The position numbers and the translations under genes are program-made. The notes beneath the pieces are model-generated. The model saw only the letters and a program-made list of their open reading frames with translations. It did not search any database and had not been told where the DNA came from. This document shows positions 47,702 through 56,646 of a stretch of DNA of 64,000 nucleotides, one piece after another. Origin of the DNA: Yinghuangia sp051388915 (GTDB lineage: Bacteria; Actinomycetota; Actinomycetes; Streptomycetales; Streptomycetaceae); NCBI RefSeq assembly GCF_051388915.1, contig NZ_JBPKBH010000013.1:62001-126000 (forward strand), in the 5' to 3' direction. Numbering within the stretch: the stretch's first letter is position 1; each line of letters starts with the position of its first letter.

Positions 47702-49675
47702 GTGGCGGTCGTGGAACCGTCGGCGGAACTGTTGCTCGTGTACGCGGACCCGCGCGTCGCCGAGCGGGTGCGTAGGCGGCTCGGGGCGCCGGGGCCGCGC
47801 GGGTCCCGCGACGGCGATGCGGCGGGTGCGGCTTCGGCGAACGCCGTATCGGCGAACGCCGCCGCGGCGGGCGTCACTTCGGTGAGGGCCGCGAGTGCCG
47901 CCGAACCCGCCGTCCCCGAGCACGCCCCTGCCGACGCGGCGTCGGCCTTGGCCTTTGCGCCGCCGCCGGGGCAGAGCGAATACCCGGTCGAGTCACTGGA
48001 GTTCGCCCTGCGACGGGGTCTTGTCACGCCCCGGGACGTGGCGTTCCGGGGCGCACCCGGGTGGGCGGCGATCCGGGCGCTGGAGCGGTTCGCGCTGTCG
48101 GCGGACGGCACCCTGCTCGCCCCCGTCGACCGGGTCCTGGCGGAGGCCGCCGAGCTGCTTCCGGGGCCGGACGCGATGGCTTGGCGGTGGCTGATCACCC
48201 GCGCGCCGGACTATCCGGGGACGTTCCCGCAGTTGTGCGCGGAGGCAGCGGAGGCAGCCGACGCGGCCAGGACTGCCGACGCGGCCAAGAGCGCCGGTGC
48301 GGACGCGGGCGGACGTAGCGGCCCGGGTATGCCGGGCGGCGGTCCGTGGACCGGCACGATTCTGCTCGGCAGGTACGCGAGGTCGGCTTCTTCCGGGCTG
48401 CCGTGCATCGGGCTCGCCAGGGAGGCACGGGCGGCTGTCGGGCTGCCGTCCATGACCGCGTGGCACGTGCATTCCCCCGGCGGCATGCTGGGCCGCGTCG
48501 ACGCCGACGTGCTCGCCCGCGTGATGCCGATGCTGCCCATGGAGGCCCTGCACGGCATGCTCCACGGCGCGGCACTGCCGTTGCCGCTGGTCCTCGCCGT
48601 GATCCGCCACGAACCGAAACTCGCGGCGGTGTTCGCGAGCCGGGTGCGCCGCAGCGCGGAGGCTGTACGGGAGTTGTCCGATCTGGCCGAGCCGATGGTC
48701 AACTACGGGCTGCTCGAACATGATCCCGACCCCGCGGACAGCCACCTCGTGCACATGGCCACGCGCAACAACGCCCCCAGGCGTGTCCGGCTTTCACCGT
48801 GGATCCGGGACCGCCTTCGCGAGTCGGGCTCTCCGGTGCGCGGCCAACTCGTGCACGCGGTGGTCGGCCACCACCCGGACCTCCTGCGTGCGGCCCTCCG
48901 TGAGGCCCCCGAACAGCTGGGAACGGCAGGGGTGTTGCGTGCCCTGCTGAGCCTGTGGGAGTGCGTCGGGCGGGCGGCGCTCCTGGACCCGCGGGTGTCG
49001 TCGGTCCTTGCCCCCGAGGCTGCCGCCGTGGCCAGGCGCGCCGTCCGAGCATTGGACGGCCGCCGGGTCCTCCGCGGCGAAGTCGCGTACCACGAACACC
49101 CGTTGCGGCGGGTCGCCGCGATCCGCGCCAATCCGGAACTCGCCCGGCGCCATGTCCCGGCCGCCTTCTGGCCGCACGTCGCCGCCGAGCACGCCCGGGA
49201 TCCACTGCCCCGCGAGGCCGTTCGCACCCTCGCCCGGCACCGTGCCTGCCCCGACGCATTCGGCGTCGACGCGGCCCGTGCGGACGAGGAGGCCGCCGCG
49301 GGTCTGGCCCGCCGCTCCCGCGCGCACGCCCTCGCCGCGCTGAGGTATCCGCTGCACGAGCCCGCCTGGTTCGTACCGGCCGACCGTGTACGCCCACAGG
49401 CGCCGTGGTACGTCGGGGCGTTGTCGGACGGGCTGATCACCGCTGCCGAGTTCGTCGAGCTCACCCGCCCCGCGGAGCGAACTCTCAAGGCGATACGCGC
49501 CTTTGGCGTGTACTTCCCCGAAGCACGGGCCGTGGCCCACGAAGCCGTCGCCGCACACGCGGCGAAGACGATAGGCGACAACCCGGACGCCTGGACGGTC
49601 GCCATCCGCCTGGCCCCGGACTTCAGCGGTACGGTCCCCGAACTCCTGGACACCGCAGCGGCGGTGTTCGCCTGA
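47702..49675 (+). CDS. Large alanine-rich protein of unknown function
   Basis: A 657-residue cytosolic protein. Residues about 30-80 and 180-210 are Ala-rich low-complexity linkers. The rest is mostly helical with Arg- and Leu-rich repeats such as VRGQLVHAVVGHHPDLLRAA and HEHPLRRVAAIRANPELARR that resemble HEAT or leucine-rich-variant repeats. No catalytic motif is recognised. GTG 47702 has GGGGAGGTGG about 5 nt upstream. It is convergent with the IclR gene of the purine island. Confidence 0.7.
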   Translation: MAVVEPSAELLLVYADPRVAERVRRRLGAPGPRGSRDGDAAGAASANAVSANAAAAGVTSVRAASAAEPAVPEHAPADAASALAFAPPPGQSEYPVESLEFALRRGLVTPRDVAFRGAPGWAAIRALERFALSADGTLLAPVDRVLAEAAELLPGPDAMAWRWLITRAPDYPGTFPQLCAEAAEAADAARTADAAKSAGADAGGRSGPGMPGGGPWTGTILLGRYARSASSGLPCIGLAREARAAVGLPSMTAWHVHSPGGMLGRVDADVLARVMPMLPMEALHGMLHGAALPLPLVLAVIRHEPKLAAVFASRVRRSAEAVRELSDLAEPMVNYGLLEHDPDPADSHLVHMATRNNAPRRVRLSPWIRDRLRESGSPVRGQLVHAVVGHHPDLLRAALREAPEQLGTAGVLRALLSLWECVGRAALLDPRVSSVLAPEAAAVARRAVRALDGRRVLRGEVAYHEHPLRRVAAIRANPELARRHVPAAFWPHVAAEHARDPLPREAVRTLARHRACPDAFGVDAARADEEAAAGLARRSRAHALAALRYPLHEPAWFVPADRVRPQAPWYVGALSDGLITAAEFVELTRPAERTLKAIRAFGVYFPEARAVAHEAVAAHAAKTIGDNPDAWTVAIRLAPDFSGTVPELLDTAAAVFA

Positions 49676-49724
49676 GTTCAGCGGCAGGGGGTACCTGCAC
49701 CGGCCCGGCGGCCCGCCCGATGTC

Positions 49725-50501
49725 CTAACTGTCCTCCGCGGCCTCCGGTGTGCCGCCGAGGGCGGCTCCCAGGCGGGTGGCGATCTCCTGGGCGGTGGCC
49801 ACGAGTTCCTTCTCGTCGATGGCCCGGATGCGGCCCTCGGGGCCGGAGACGGACAGGGCGGTGGCGGTGGGGGCGCCCGGGACGACGACGGCGATGCAGC
49901 GTACGCCCAGTTCCTGCTCCTGGTCGTCGACCGCGTAGCCGCGTTCGCGGATCGCCGCGAACTGCCTTAGGAGGTCCGCCGGTTCGGTGACGGTGTAGGC
50001 GGTGTGCGCGGTGAGCGGACCGTGGCCGAGGGTGCGGGCGGCCTGCTCCTCGGGGAGTTGCGCGAGCAGGGCCTTGCCGACCGCGGTGCAGTGCGGCTGG
50101 ACGCGGCGTCCGACCTCGGTGAACATGCGCATCGAGTGCCGGGACGGCACCTGCCCCACGTACACGACCTCGCCGGACTCCAGCACCGCGAGGTTCGCGG
50201 TTTCGCCGGTCGACTCCATCAGCTCGGCGAGGTACGGACGGGCCCACGACCCCAGCAGCCGCCCGGCGGTCTCGCCGAGGTGGATGAGGCGCGGTCCGAG
50301 GGTGTAGCGGCGCGACGCGTCCTGCCGCAGGTAGCCCATGCGCACGAGGGTGCGGACCAACCGGTGGATGGTCGGCATCGGCAGGCCCGACCGGGCCGCG
50401 AGGTCGCTCAGGCCCAGCACGCCGCCCGCGTCGGCGAGAACCTCCAGCAGGTCGAACGCCCGTTCCAGGGACTGCACACCCCCGGTTGCCCGCTCGGCCA
50501 T
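49725..50501 (-). CDS. IclR-family regulator of the purine/glyoxylate island
   Basis: A 258-residue IclR protein: winged HTH (SLERAFDLLEVLADAGGVLG ... LPMPTIHRLVRTLVRMGYLR, residues about 11-60) and effector domain (about 75-250) with the typical GKALLAQLPEE and GVRCIAVVVPG blocks. It is divergent from malate synthase. By position it corresponds to AllR-type repressors of allantoin and glyoxylate genes (S. coelicolor and E. coli precedents). A 15-bp palindrome 57 bp upstream recurs at two other promoters of the island, so it probably represses itself and the island. GGAGGAG precedes ATG 50501. Confidence 0.85.
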   Translation of the reverse strand: MAERATGGVQSLERAFDLLEVLADAGGVLGLSDLAARSGLPMPTIHRLVRTLVRMGYLRQDASRRYTLGPRLIHLGETAGRLLGSWARPYLAELMESTGETANLAVLESGEVVYVGQVPSRHSMRMFTEVGRRVQPHCTAVGKALLAQLPEEQAARTLGHGPLTAHTAYTVTEPADLLRQFAAIRERGYAVDDQEQELGVRCIAVVVPGAPTATALSVSGPEGRIRAIDEKELVATAQEIATRLGAALGGTPEAAEDS

Positions 50502-50557
50502 CCTGACTCCTCCGCATTCCGGTGCCGCGTCCCCGCCGAAGGTCGCCGGAGGACTTC

Positions 50558-50597
50558 TCAACAACTTGTTGAAATTCCGTATGACAGAAACTAATCT
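50558..50597 (+). promoter_or_regulatory. Promoter with shared operator, upstream of malate synthase
   Basis: Palindrome TCAACAACTTGTTGA at 50558-50572 overlaps a -35 TTGAAA (50569-50574); 17 nt later lies the -10 TAATCT (50592-50597). Operator copy 1 of 3. Confidence 0.65.
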
Positions 50598-50646
50598 CCA
50601 CTCTACAGAACTCACCACGACCCGGGAGCGAGGAACGAGGACACCG

Positions 50647-50784
50647 ATGTCGGCCCCGAGCCCTGGCTGCTCCACCGCCCTGCGCGTCGTGGCGCCCGAT
50701 CGGCTCAACGCGGGTTTCATCGTGTCGAGTGTGCTCGATCCCCAATTGACGGGCGCGGCGGCAGGGGTCGCCCGCGCCGCATGA
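50647..50784 (+). CDS. Possible 45-residue small protein in the malate synthase 5' region
   Basis: ATG 50647 follows AACGAGGACACCG (AGGA 7-8 nt upstream) and opens MSAPSPGCSTALRVVAPDRL..., ending LTGAAAGVARAA. It begins about 45 nt after the predicted transcription start of the promoter at 50569 and ends 98 nt before malate synthase. No family recognised. It may be a translated leader or a short protein. Confidence 0.35.
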   Translation: MSAPSPGCSTALRVVAPDRLNAGFIVSSVLDPQLTGAAAGVARAA

Positions 50785-50882
50785 GTCCGAACCGGGCCCC
50801 GACCCGAACCACGGTTCGAACCTGAACCCGAGTCCGAGCCACCACCGTCCTTTCCGCCCGTGGGAAAACAGAGGAGTGTCAC

Positions 50883-52487
50883 ATGACCGCACCGGTCGTC
50901 ACCGTGACCGGCGGCCCCGTGCCGCGCGGGGAGGAGATCCTGACCACCGAGGCGCTGCGCTTCGTCGCGGACCTCCAGCGCCGCTTCGGCGGCCGACGCG
51001 CCGAACTCCTCGCCAAGCGGCAGGAGAAGCGCGCCGAGATCGCCCGCACCGGCCGCCTGGACTTCCTGCCCGAGACCCGCGGGATCCGCGAGGCCGAGTG
51101 GCGAGTGGCAGCCGCGCCGCCCAAGCTCCGCGACCGGCGGGTGGAGATCACCGGCCCCGCCGACCGCAAGATGACGATCAACGCGCTCAACTCCGGGGCC
51201 AAGGTGTGGCTCGCGGACTTCGAGGACGCCTCCGCGCCCACCTGGCACAACGTCGTCGCGCATCAGCGCAACCTGGTCGACGCGTACGAGCGGCGGGTGG
51301 ACTTCACGACCGCCGAGGGCAAGGCGTACACCCTCAAACCGGACGACGAACTCGCCACCGTGGTCATGCGGCCGCGCGGCTGGCACCTCGACGAGCGCCA
51401 CGTGCTGGTCGACGGAACCCCGGTCTCGGGCGCGCTGTTCGACTTCGGGCTGTACTTCTTCCACAACGCGGTACGCCTGCTCGCGCGCGGCTCCGGGCCG
51501 TACTTCTATCTGCCGAAGACCGAGAGCCACCTCGAAGCGCGACTGTGGAACGACGTGTTCAATCACGCGCAGGACGTGCTCGGCATTCCGCGCGGCACGA
51601 TCCGCGCGACGGTGCTCATCGAGACCATCACCGCGGCGTTCGAGATGGACGAGATCCTCTACGAACTCCGCGACCACGCCTCTGGTTTGAATGCGGGTCG
51701 CTGGGACTACCTCTTCTCCATCGTGAAGAACTTCCGGGACGCGGGTGAGGCGTTCGTGCTCCCGGACCGCAACTCGGTCACGATGACCGCGCCGTTCATG
51801 CGCGCGTACACCGAACTGCTCGTCAAGACCTGCCACCGGCGCGGTGCGTACGCCATAGGCGGTATGTCGGCGGTGATCCCCTCGCGTCGCGACGCCGCCG
51901 CCAACGCCGCCGCGCTGGCGAAGGTCCGCGACGACAAGGACCGCGAGGCGGGCGACGGCTTCGACGGGTCGTGGGTGGCGCACCCGGACCTGGTGCCGGT
52001 CTGCCGTGAGGCGTTCGACGCGGTGCTCGGCGGCAACGAGGCCCAACTGGACCGGCTGCGCGACGAGGTCGAGGTGACCGCGGACCAGCTCCTCGACGTC
52101 GCCTCGGCGGGTGGCGGGACCACCGCGGTCGGCCTGCACAACGCCGTCGGCGTGGGCCTGCGCTATCTGGAGGCGTGGCTGCGCGGACACGGCGCGGTCG
52201 GCGTGTTCGGCCTCATGGAGGACGTCGCGACCGCCGAGATCTCCCGCTCGCAGGTGTGGCAGTGGGTCAACAACGGCGTGGTCCTCGCGGACACCGGGGA
52301 GAAGGTCACCCCCGAACTGGTACGCCGCCATCTCACCGAGGAACTCGGGCATCTGCGCGAGGAGTTGGGCGACACCGCCTTCGAGGCCGGACGCTGGACG
52401 GCGGCCCGAGACCTGTTCCTCCAGGTGGCCCTCGCCGACGACTTCCCCGACTTCCTCACCCTGCCCGGCTACGCCCTCCTCGACTGA
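50883..52487 (+). CDS. aceB: Malate synthase (type A)
   Basis: A 534-residue malate synthase A: condenses glyoxylate with acetyl-CoA to malate. Family blocks NALNSGAKVWLADFEDASAP (metal and glyoxylate site), VVMRPRGWHLDERHVLVDG, YFYLPKTESHLEARLWNDVF (in part), and IETITAAFEMDEILYEL, RWDYLFS are present, and the catalytic-base region VFGLMEDVATAEISRSQVWQW is near residue 440. AGGAG lies 6 nt before the ATG. It drains glyoxylate from allantoin breakdown into the TCA cycle, alongside the glyoxylate carboligase branch. Confidence 0.95.
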   Translation: MTAPVVTVTGGPVPRGEEILTTEALRFVADLQRRFGGRRAELLAKRQEKRAEIARTGRLDFLPETRGIREAEWRVAAAPPKLRDRRVEITGPADRKMTINALNSGAKVWLADFEDASAPTWHNVVAHQRNLVDAYERRVDFTTAEGKAYTLKPDDELATVVMRPRGWHLDERHVLVDGTPVSGALFDFGLYFFHNAVRLLARGSGPYFYLPKTESHLEARLWNDVFNHAQDVLGIPRGTIRATVLIETITAAFEMDEILYELRDHASGLNAGRWDYLFSIVKNFRDAGEAFVLPDRNSVTMTAPFMRAYTELLVKTCHRRGAYAIGGMSAVIPSRRDAAANAAALAKVRDDKDREAGDGFDGSWVAHPDLVPVCREAFDAVLGGNEAQLDRLRDEVEVTADQLLDVASAGGGTTAVGLHNAVGVGLRYLEAWLRGHGAVGVFGLMEDVATAEISRSQVWQWVNNGVVLADTGEKVTPELVRRHLTEELGHLREELGDTAFEAGRWTAARDLFLQVALADDFPDFLTLPGYALLD

Positions 52488-52508
52488 GGCGCGCCGGGCA
52501 CCACGAGC

Positions 52509-52578
52509 GCGGAACGGCCGGGCGGTGGCCCGACGGTCGCGGGGGCGCGTCCCGCCGAGACGCCTCCGGCCGTTCCGC
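52509..52578. terminator. Long inverted repeat after malate synthase
   Basis: 13-bp perfect arms GCGGAACGGCCGG (52509-52521) and CCGGCCGTTCCGC (52566-52578) with a 44-nt GC-rich loop that can itself fold. Confidence 0.5.
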
Positions 52579-52649
52579 ACCCTGCCGAATCACCGACCGA
52601 CCCGCTTTTTGATTCGCAGTCAGATCCGTTCCAGAACCCAGGAGTCCGC

Positions 52650-53039
52650 ATGGCTCGCATGTTCCTCAACGGCCAGGCGATGGAAGGCGGCCCCTTCCAC
52701 CACCACCTCAAGGGCGCGCCGCTGGTCATGAAGACCCGCACCGCCCCCGGCCACCGCTTCTTCTCGATCGCCGACCGCTGCCCCGGTCTGCTCCCCGACC
52801 CGAGCGTGGACACCCAGATCGAGGGCGAGGTCTACGAGGTCCCGATGGAGGTGCTGCGCGACGAACTCCTGCCCACCGAGCCCGCGGAGTTGGAGTTCGG
52901 CATCATCAAGCTGGAGGACGGCTCGGCGTCGTTCTCGATGGTGCTGCGGGTGGGCGAGCTGGAGACCGGGAAGCACAGGGAGATCACCGAGTTCGGCGGC
53001 TGGCGCAACTACCTGAGGACTCTGGGCCGCGAGAGCTGA
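52650..53039 (+). CDS. Allophanate-hydrolase C-terminal-domain-like protein (gamma-glutamylcyclotransferase fold)
   Basis: A 129-residue protein: MFLNGQAMEGGPFHHHLKGA, a central EGEVYEVPMEVLRDELLPTEP and C-terminal EFGGWRNYLRTLG. These are the blocks of the second domain of allophanate hydrolase (AtzF/DUR1,2), here as a stand-alone protein, as remembered next to malate synthase in Streptomyces purine clusters. It may act on a ureide or carboxylated urea intermediate, but the role is not known. AGGAG precedes the ATG. Confidence 0.8.
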   Translation: MARMFLNGQAMEGGPFHHHLKGAPLVMKTRTAPGHRFFSIADRCPGLLPDPSVDTQIEGEVYEVPMEVLRDELLPTEPAELEFGIIKLEDGSASFSMVLRVGELETGKHREITEFGGWRNYLRTLGRES

Positions 53040-53099
53040 CGGTTCATTGTCGGTGGAGGGCGGCCGCGGCGCCTGTCGGCCCGCTGCCCGGGTCCGCGT

Positions 53100-53630
53100 T
53101 CAGCCCTCTGCCAGGTCCTCGGCTCCGCCCTCCGCCCGGTCCTGCGCGACGGTCTTCTCCAGCCGGGCGATCAACCGCAGCACCTCGGCCCGGTTGGCGG
53201 ACGCGGTGATCCACGCGGGCAGCCGCGACACCAGCGTCATCCGGATGCCCTCCTCGGTCCACGCGTCCGCGCGCAACTCGGCGCCGACGTAACGCCGGAT
53301 CAGCGCAAGGTGGTTGAGGTTGTACGCCCACAGCAGGCCGTGCCGCGTCGAGGACTGGAGCCACAGCGGCAGGTAGAAGTACGGGTCGTACATGTGCGTG
53401 GCCTGCGAGTTCGGCATCGAGTACACCCCGGAGTCTTTGTCCCTGGTGTGCCCGCAGTCCGCGCAGAGCAGGCGGCGCGACTGGAAGGGCGACAGGACCT
53501 CGCGGCGCGGATAGGCCACCACCCGGGCCGGCGACTCGCACTTGGGGCAGCGGATCAGGATCTCGTCCATGAAGTCGTAGATGGTGGACAGGTCGTCGCG
53601 GAAGCGGGGCGGGGACTCGGAAGGCACCAT
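53100..53630 (-). CDS. Zinc-ribbon protein of unknown function
   Basis: A 176-residue protein with a treble zinc-ribbon: CPKC (near residues 28-31) and CADC (about 54-57). The following THMYDPYFYLPLWLQSSTRH and WAYNLNHLALIRRYVGAELR regions are conserved-looking and aromatic, and the end is a charged helix. TFIIB-type zinc ribbons of this layout occur in Streptomyces without known function. ATG 53630 has AGGAG 11 nt upstream, slightly far; a GTG four codons earlier is possible. Confidence 0.72.
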   Translation of the reverse strand: MVPSESPPRFRDDLSTIYDFMDEILIRCPKCESPARVVAYPRREVLSPFQSRRLLCADCGHTRDKDSGVYSMPNSQATHMYDPYFYLPLWLQSSTRHGLLWAYNLNHLALIRRYVGAELRADAWTEEGIRMTLVSRLPAWITASANRAEVLRLIARLEKTVAQDRAEGGAEDLAEG

Positions 53631-53952
53631 CGCTTCGGGCACTCCTCTCACGGCACGGAAAAGGGGGCGCGAGCATCCGGGCGGAATTCGCCGTACGCCT
53701 GATTCCCGTTCTCCGATGGGGAGTTCGGAGGGAGAACCCTCTTGCGGTGTGCGGCGACGAACGTCTGCGTAGCGCCATGGTTCCGACCGTGTGCGCCGTG
53801 TACATGAGCTCGCGTACTCAGATTTCCTGGTGTGCTGAGCGCATGTGTGCGGGGCGTGCGCGTGTGCCGTGGGTCGCCCGAGTACGCGGCAGCGGCCCCG
53901 ACGGATTGCGGTCACTCCATCGGGGCCGAGGTGAACGGCGCTTGACTCCGGG
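53631..53952. other. Intergenic region (322 nt)
   Basis: Between the zinc-ribbon gene (minus) and the end of the 8-oxoguanine deaminase gene (minus). I see no gene, no clear terminator and no repeat here. Confidence 0.4.
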
Positions 53953-55365
53953 TCAGGTCGTCAGGCCCGCGCGCCGGGCCAGGGTCGCGGATGCGGCCGC
54001 GACGTCGCGCGCGACCGCGTCCTCGTCGACGCGCGTGAGCCGGCCGTCCTCGACAACCGGGACCCCGTTGACGAGCAGCAGCGCGAGCGGTGCGGCCGCG
54101 CCCAGGACCAGCGCCGCGACCTTGTCGGCGATGCCGGCGTGCAGGACGCCGTCCATCCGCCACAGCGCGAGGTCGGCCAGCTTGCCCGGCTCGATGCTGC
54201 CGATCTCCGCCTCGCGGCCCAGCACCCGTGCGCCGCCGATCGTGCCGACCCGCAGGGCCTGCCGCGCGGTCATCGCGTCCGCGCCCCACTTCACCCGGTT
54301 GAACAGCAGCAAGTTCCGCAGCTCGGTTCCGAGTTCGCCGGACTCGTTGGACGCCGCGCCGTCGACGCCGAGCCCGACCGGCACACCCGCGCGCAGCAGG
54401 TCGGGTACGCGCGCGATCCCGGCCGCCAGGCGGGCGTTCGACGACGGGCACGTCGCGACGCCCGTCCCCGTCTCGGCGAACTTGGCCACGTCCGAGTCGT
54501 TCATGTGCACCGAGTGCGCCATCCATACGTCGTCGCCGAGCCATCCGACCGACTCGAAGTAGTCGGTCGGACCCATGCCGAAGAGTTCCTTGCAGAACTC
54601 CTCCTCCTCGACCGTCTCCGAGCCGTGCGTGTGCAGTCGCACTCCCTTGCGGCGGGCCAACGCCGCCGCCTCGCGCATGAGTTCGGTCGACACGGAGAAC
54701 GGCGAGCAGGGCGCCGCGGTGATCCGCAGCATGGAGTCGAACGACGGGTCGTGCCACCGGTCGATCGCCGCTTCGGTGGCCGCCAGCGCGTCGTCGGTGT
54801 CCTCGACCGCGTTGTCCGGCGGCAGCCCGCCGTCGTTGCGGCCGCGGTCCATCGACCCGCGCGTGGGCTGGAAGCGCAAGCCCAGTTCGGTGACCGCGGC
54901 GATCTCGGCGCCGAGGATGTCCCCCGCATCGCGAGGGAAGACGTACGCATGGTCCACCGCGGTCGTGCAGCCCGACTTCAGCAGTGCGGCGGCCGAACCC
55001 CGCGCGGCGGCGTGGCAGAGCCCGTCGTCGATCAGCGCCCAGGTCGGATACAGCTCGACGAGCCAGTCGAAGAGGATCGCGTTCTGCGCCAGGCCCCGGG
55101 TGAGCCACTGGTAGAAGTGGTGGTGAGTGTTGACCAGCCCGGGGGTGACCAGATGTCCGGACGCGTCGAAGCGGCGTACCACGCCGGTGACTTCGGGGGC
55201 GGCGCCCTCGCCGACCGACTCGATGCGGTTGCCGGCGACGACGATGTGGCCGGACGCGTACTCGGTGTCCGCGGCGTCGACGCTTGCGATGACCGCGTTC
55301 TCGATGACAATGCGCTCGATGACGGTGCGCTCGATGACGGCGCGCTGCGCGGGGTCGGTGCTCAC
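53953..55365 (-). CDS. 8-oxoguanine deaminase (amidohydrolase)
   Basis: A 470-residue amidohydrolase that by family converts 8-oxoguanine to urate, feeding uricase. Metal ligands are in TPGLVNTHHHFYQWL (His-x-His region, about residues 66-80), HTHGSETVEEEE (about 223-234), WMAHSVHM and the catalytic Asp in GVDGAASNES. The same family includes hydroxydechloroatrazine ethylaminohydrolase, but the uricase operon argues for 8-oxoguanine. Residues about 9-27 carry a VIER(T/I) repeat coded by 15-bp units. Last gene of the OHCU-HIU-uricase operon, 14 nt after uricase. Confidence 0.82.
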   Translation of the reverse strand: MSTDPAQRAVIERTVIERIVIENAVIASVDAADTEYASGHIVVAGNRIESVGEGAAPEVTGVVRRFDASGHLVTPGLVNTHHHFYQWLTRGLAQNAILFDWLVELYPTWALIDDGLCHAAARGSAAALLKSGCTTAVDHAYVFPRDAGDILGAEIAAVTELGLRFQPTRGSMDRGRNDGGLPPDNAVEDTDDALAATEAAIDRWHDPSFDSMLRITAAPCSPFSVSTELMREAAALARRKGVRLHTHGSETVEEEEFCKELFGMGPTDYFESVGWLGDDVWMAHSVHMNDSDVAKFAETGTGVATCPSSNARLAAGIARVPDLLRAGVPVGLGVDGAASNESGELGTELRNLLLFNRVKWGADAMTARQALRVGTIGGARVLGREAEIGSIEPGKLADLALWRMDGVLHAGIADKVAALVLGAAAPLALLLVNGVPVVEDGRLTRVDEDAVARDVAAASATLARRAGLTT

Positions 55366-55379
55366 GGCACGGCCGCCTC

Positions 55380-56291
55380 TCAGTCGACGGGGATGACCGG
55401 TTCGACGCCCTCGCGGTGCACGGTGCCCTCGATCAGGCCGTAGGGCCGGTCCGCGGCGAAGTAGACCTCGTTGTCGTTCTTCTGCCCGAACGGCTCCAGG
55501 TCGACCAGGAAGTGGTGCTTGTTCGGCAGCGACAGCCGAATCTCGTCGATCTCGGGGCGGCTGTTGAGCACCCGGTTGCCCATCGCGTACAGCGTCTGCT
55601 GGAGCGAGTAGGAGTAGGTCTCCGCGAACGACTCCAGCAGGTGCCGCCTGACCTGCGCGTAGGACCGCTCGAAGTTGACCGGGGCCAGGTCGTCGCCGGT
55701 CCATGAGAACCGCCAGCGGGCGTTCACCTCGGTGGCGAGGATGCGGTCGTACGCCTCCTTCAGCGTCGTGTAGCGGTCCTTGATGTAGCCCCAGAACTCG
55801 GACGCGGTGGTGTTCATGACCACCAGCCCGGTCAGTCCGGAGATGATCCGGAACTCCGCTCCGTCGTAAGTGACTTCGCTGGTGCGCACCTCGCCGCCGT
55901 CGCGGACGAAGGAGTGCCGGACCTCGTCGGCGCCGATGAAGCGGTTGCGCGAGTCGGCGGTGGTGATGCGGTTCCAGGCGTACTCCTCGACGCGGATCCG
56001 CGCGCGGTGGATGGTCGGCTGCGAGTCCACGAAGTGCCGGGCGAGCAGCACGGCGAAGTCCTCGGCGGATTCGATGCCGTGCTCCTGCGCGAAGGCGTAG
56101 ACGGTGTTCTTGGTGGTGTCGGTCGGCAGCACCGCGGCGTTCCCGCCGGTCAGGTGCGTGTCGGCGAGGTCGCCGGACAGGGCGACGCTCACGTTGAGGT
56201 CCTTGACCTCGTGCCGAGTGCCGTCGCGGCGAACCCGGACGATCCGGTTCTCCGCCTTTCCGTACTGGTTCTGGCCAAGCACCATCGGCAT
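55380..56291 (-). CDS. Urate oxidase (uricase)
   Basis: A 303-residue uricase, oxidising urate to 5-hydroxyisourate and H2O2. Both T-fold repeats are visible: NQYGKAENRIVRV, PTDTTKNTVYAFAQEHGI (with the Thr of the active site), VDSQPTIHRARIRVEEYAW, RNRFIGADEVRHSFV and FWGYIKDRYTTLKEAYDRI, with SYAQVRRHLLESF and LPNKHHFLVDL in the second half. ATG 56291 has GAGGGAG about 8 nt upstream. It begins 4 nt after the HIU hydrolase stop. Confidence 0.93.
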   Translation of the reverse strand: MPMVLGQNQYGKAENRIVRVRRDGTRHEVKDLNVSVALSGDLADTHLTGGNAAVLPTDTTKNTVYAFAQEHGIESAEDFAVLLARHFVDSQPTIHRARIRVEEYAWNRITTADSRNRFIGADEVRHSFVRDGGEVRTSEVTYDGAEFRIISGLTGLVVMNTTASEFWGYIKDRYTTLKEAYDRILATEVNARWRFSWTGDDLAPVNFERSYAQVRRHLLESFAETYSYSLQQTLYAMGNRVLNSRPEIDEIRLSLPNKHHFLVDLEPFGQKNDNEVYFAADRPYGLIEGTVHREGVEPVIPVD

Positions 56292-56295
56292 GGGT

Positions 56296-56646
56296 CTAAC
56301 TCCCTCGGTAAACGGAATACCCGAACGGGTTGAGGAGCAACGGGACGTGGTAGTGGGGGCGCGCCGGGTCGGTGGTGAACACCACCTGCACCTCGGGGAA
56401 GAAGGCGTCCTCGCCGCGGGCGGCACGGTACGCGGCGACGTCGAAGCGCAGCCGTACCGTGGCGGAGGCCGCGGGGTCGTCGGGGAGCACCTGGGGAAGG
56501 TCGGGGCACCGGCCGTCGGAATCGGTCCGCGATGTGCCGAGCACCCGCCATGCGCCGTCCTCCGCGAGGACGGCGAGTTCGACGGGGACGTCCGGCGCCG
56601 GGTCGCCGGCGCTGGTGTCAAGGATGTGGGTCGATACGGCGGTCAT
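56296..56646 (-). CDS. 5-hydroxyisourate hydrolase (transthyretin-like)
   Basis: A 116-residue TTR-fold enzyme that hydrolyses 5-hydroxyisourate to OHCU. The catalytic residues are in STHILDTSAGDPAPDV (His near residue 7), the central Arg in GRCPDL region, HYHVPLLLNPFGYSVYRGS with the diagnostic Y-R-G-S C-terminus. The ATG overlaps the stop of the OHCU decarboxylase gene (ATGA). Confidence 0.93.
   Translation of the reverse strand: MTAVSTHILDTSAGDPAPDVPVELAVLAEDGAWRVLGTSRTDSDGRCPDLPQVLPDDPAASATVRLRFDVAAYRAARGEDAFFPEVQVVFTTDPARPHYHVPLLLNPFGYSVYRGS

Noticed and set aside
50810..50830. tRNA T-arm-like word GGTTCGAACC
   Set aside because: No acceptor, D or anticodon arms can be drawn around it.
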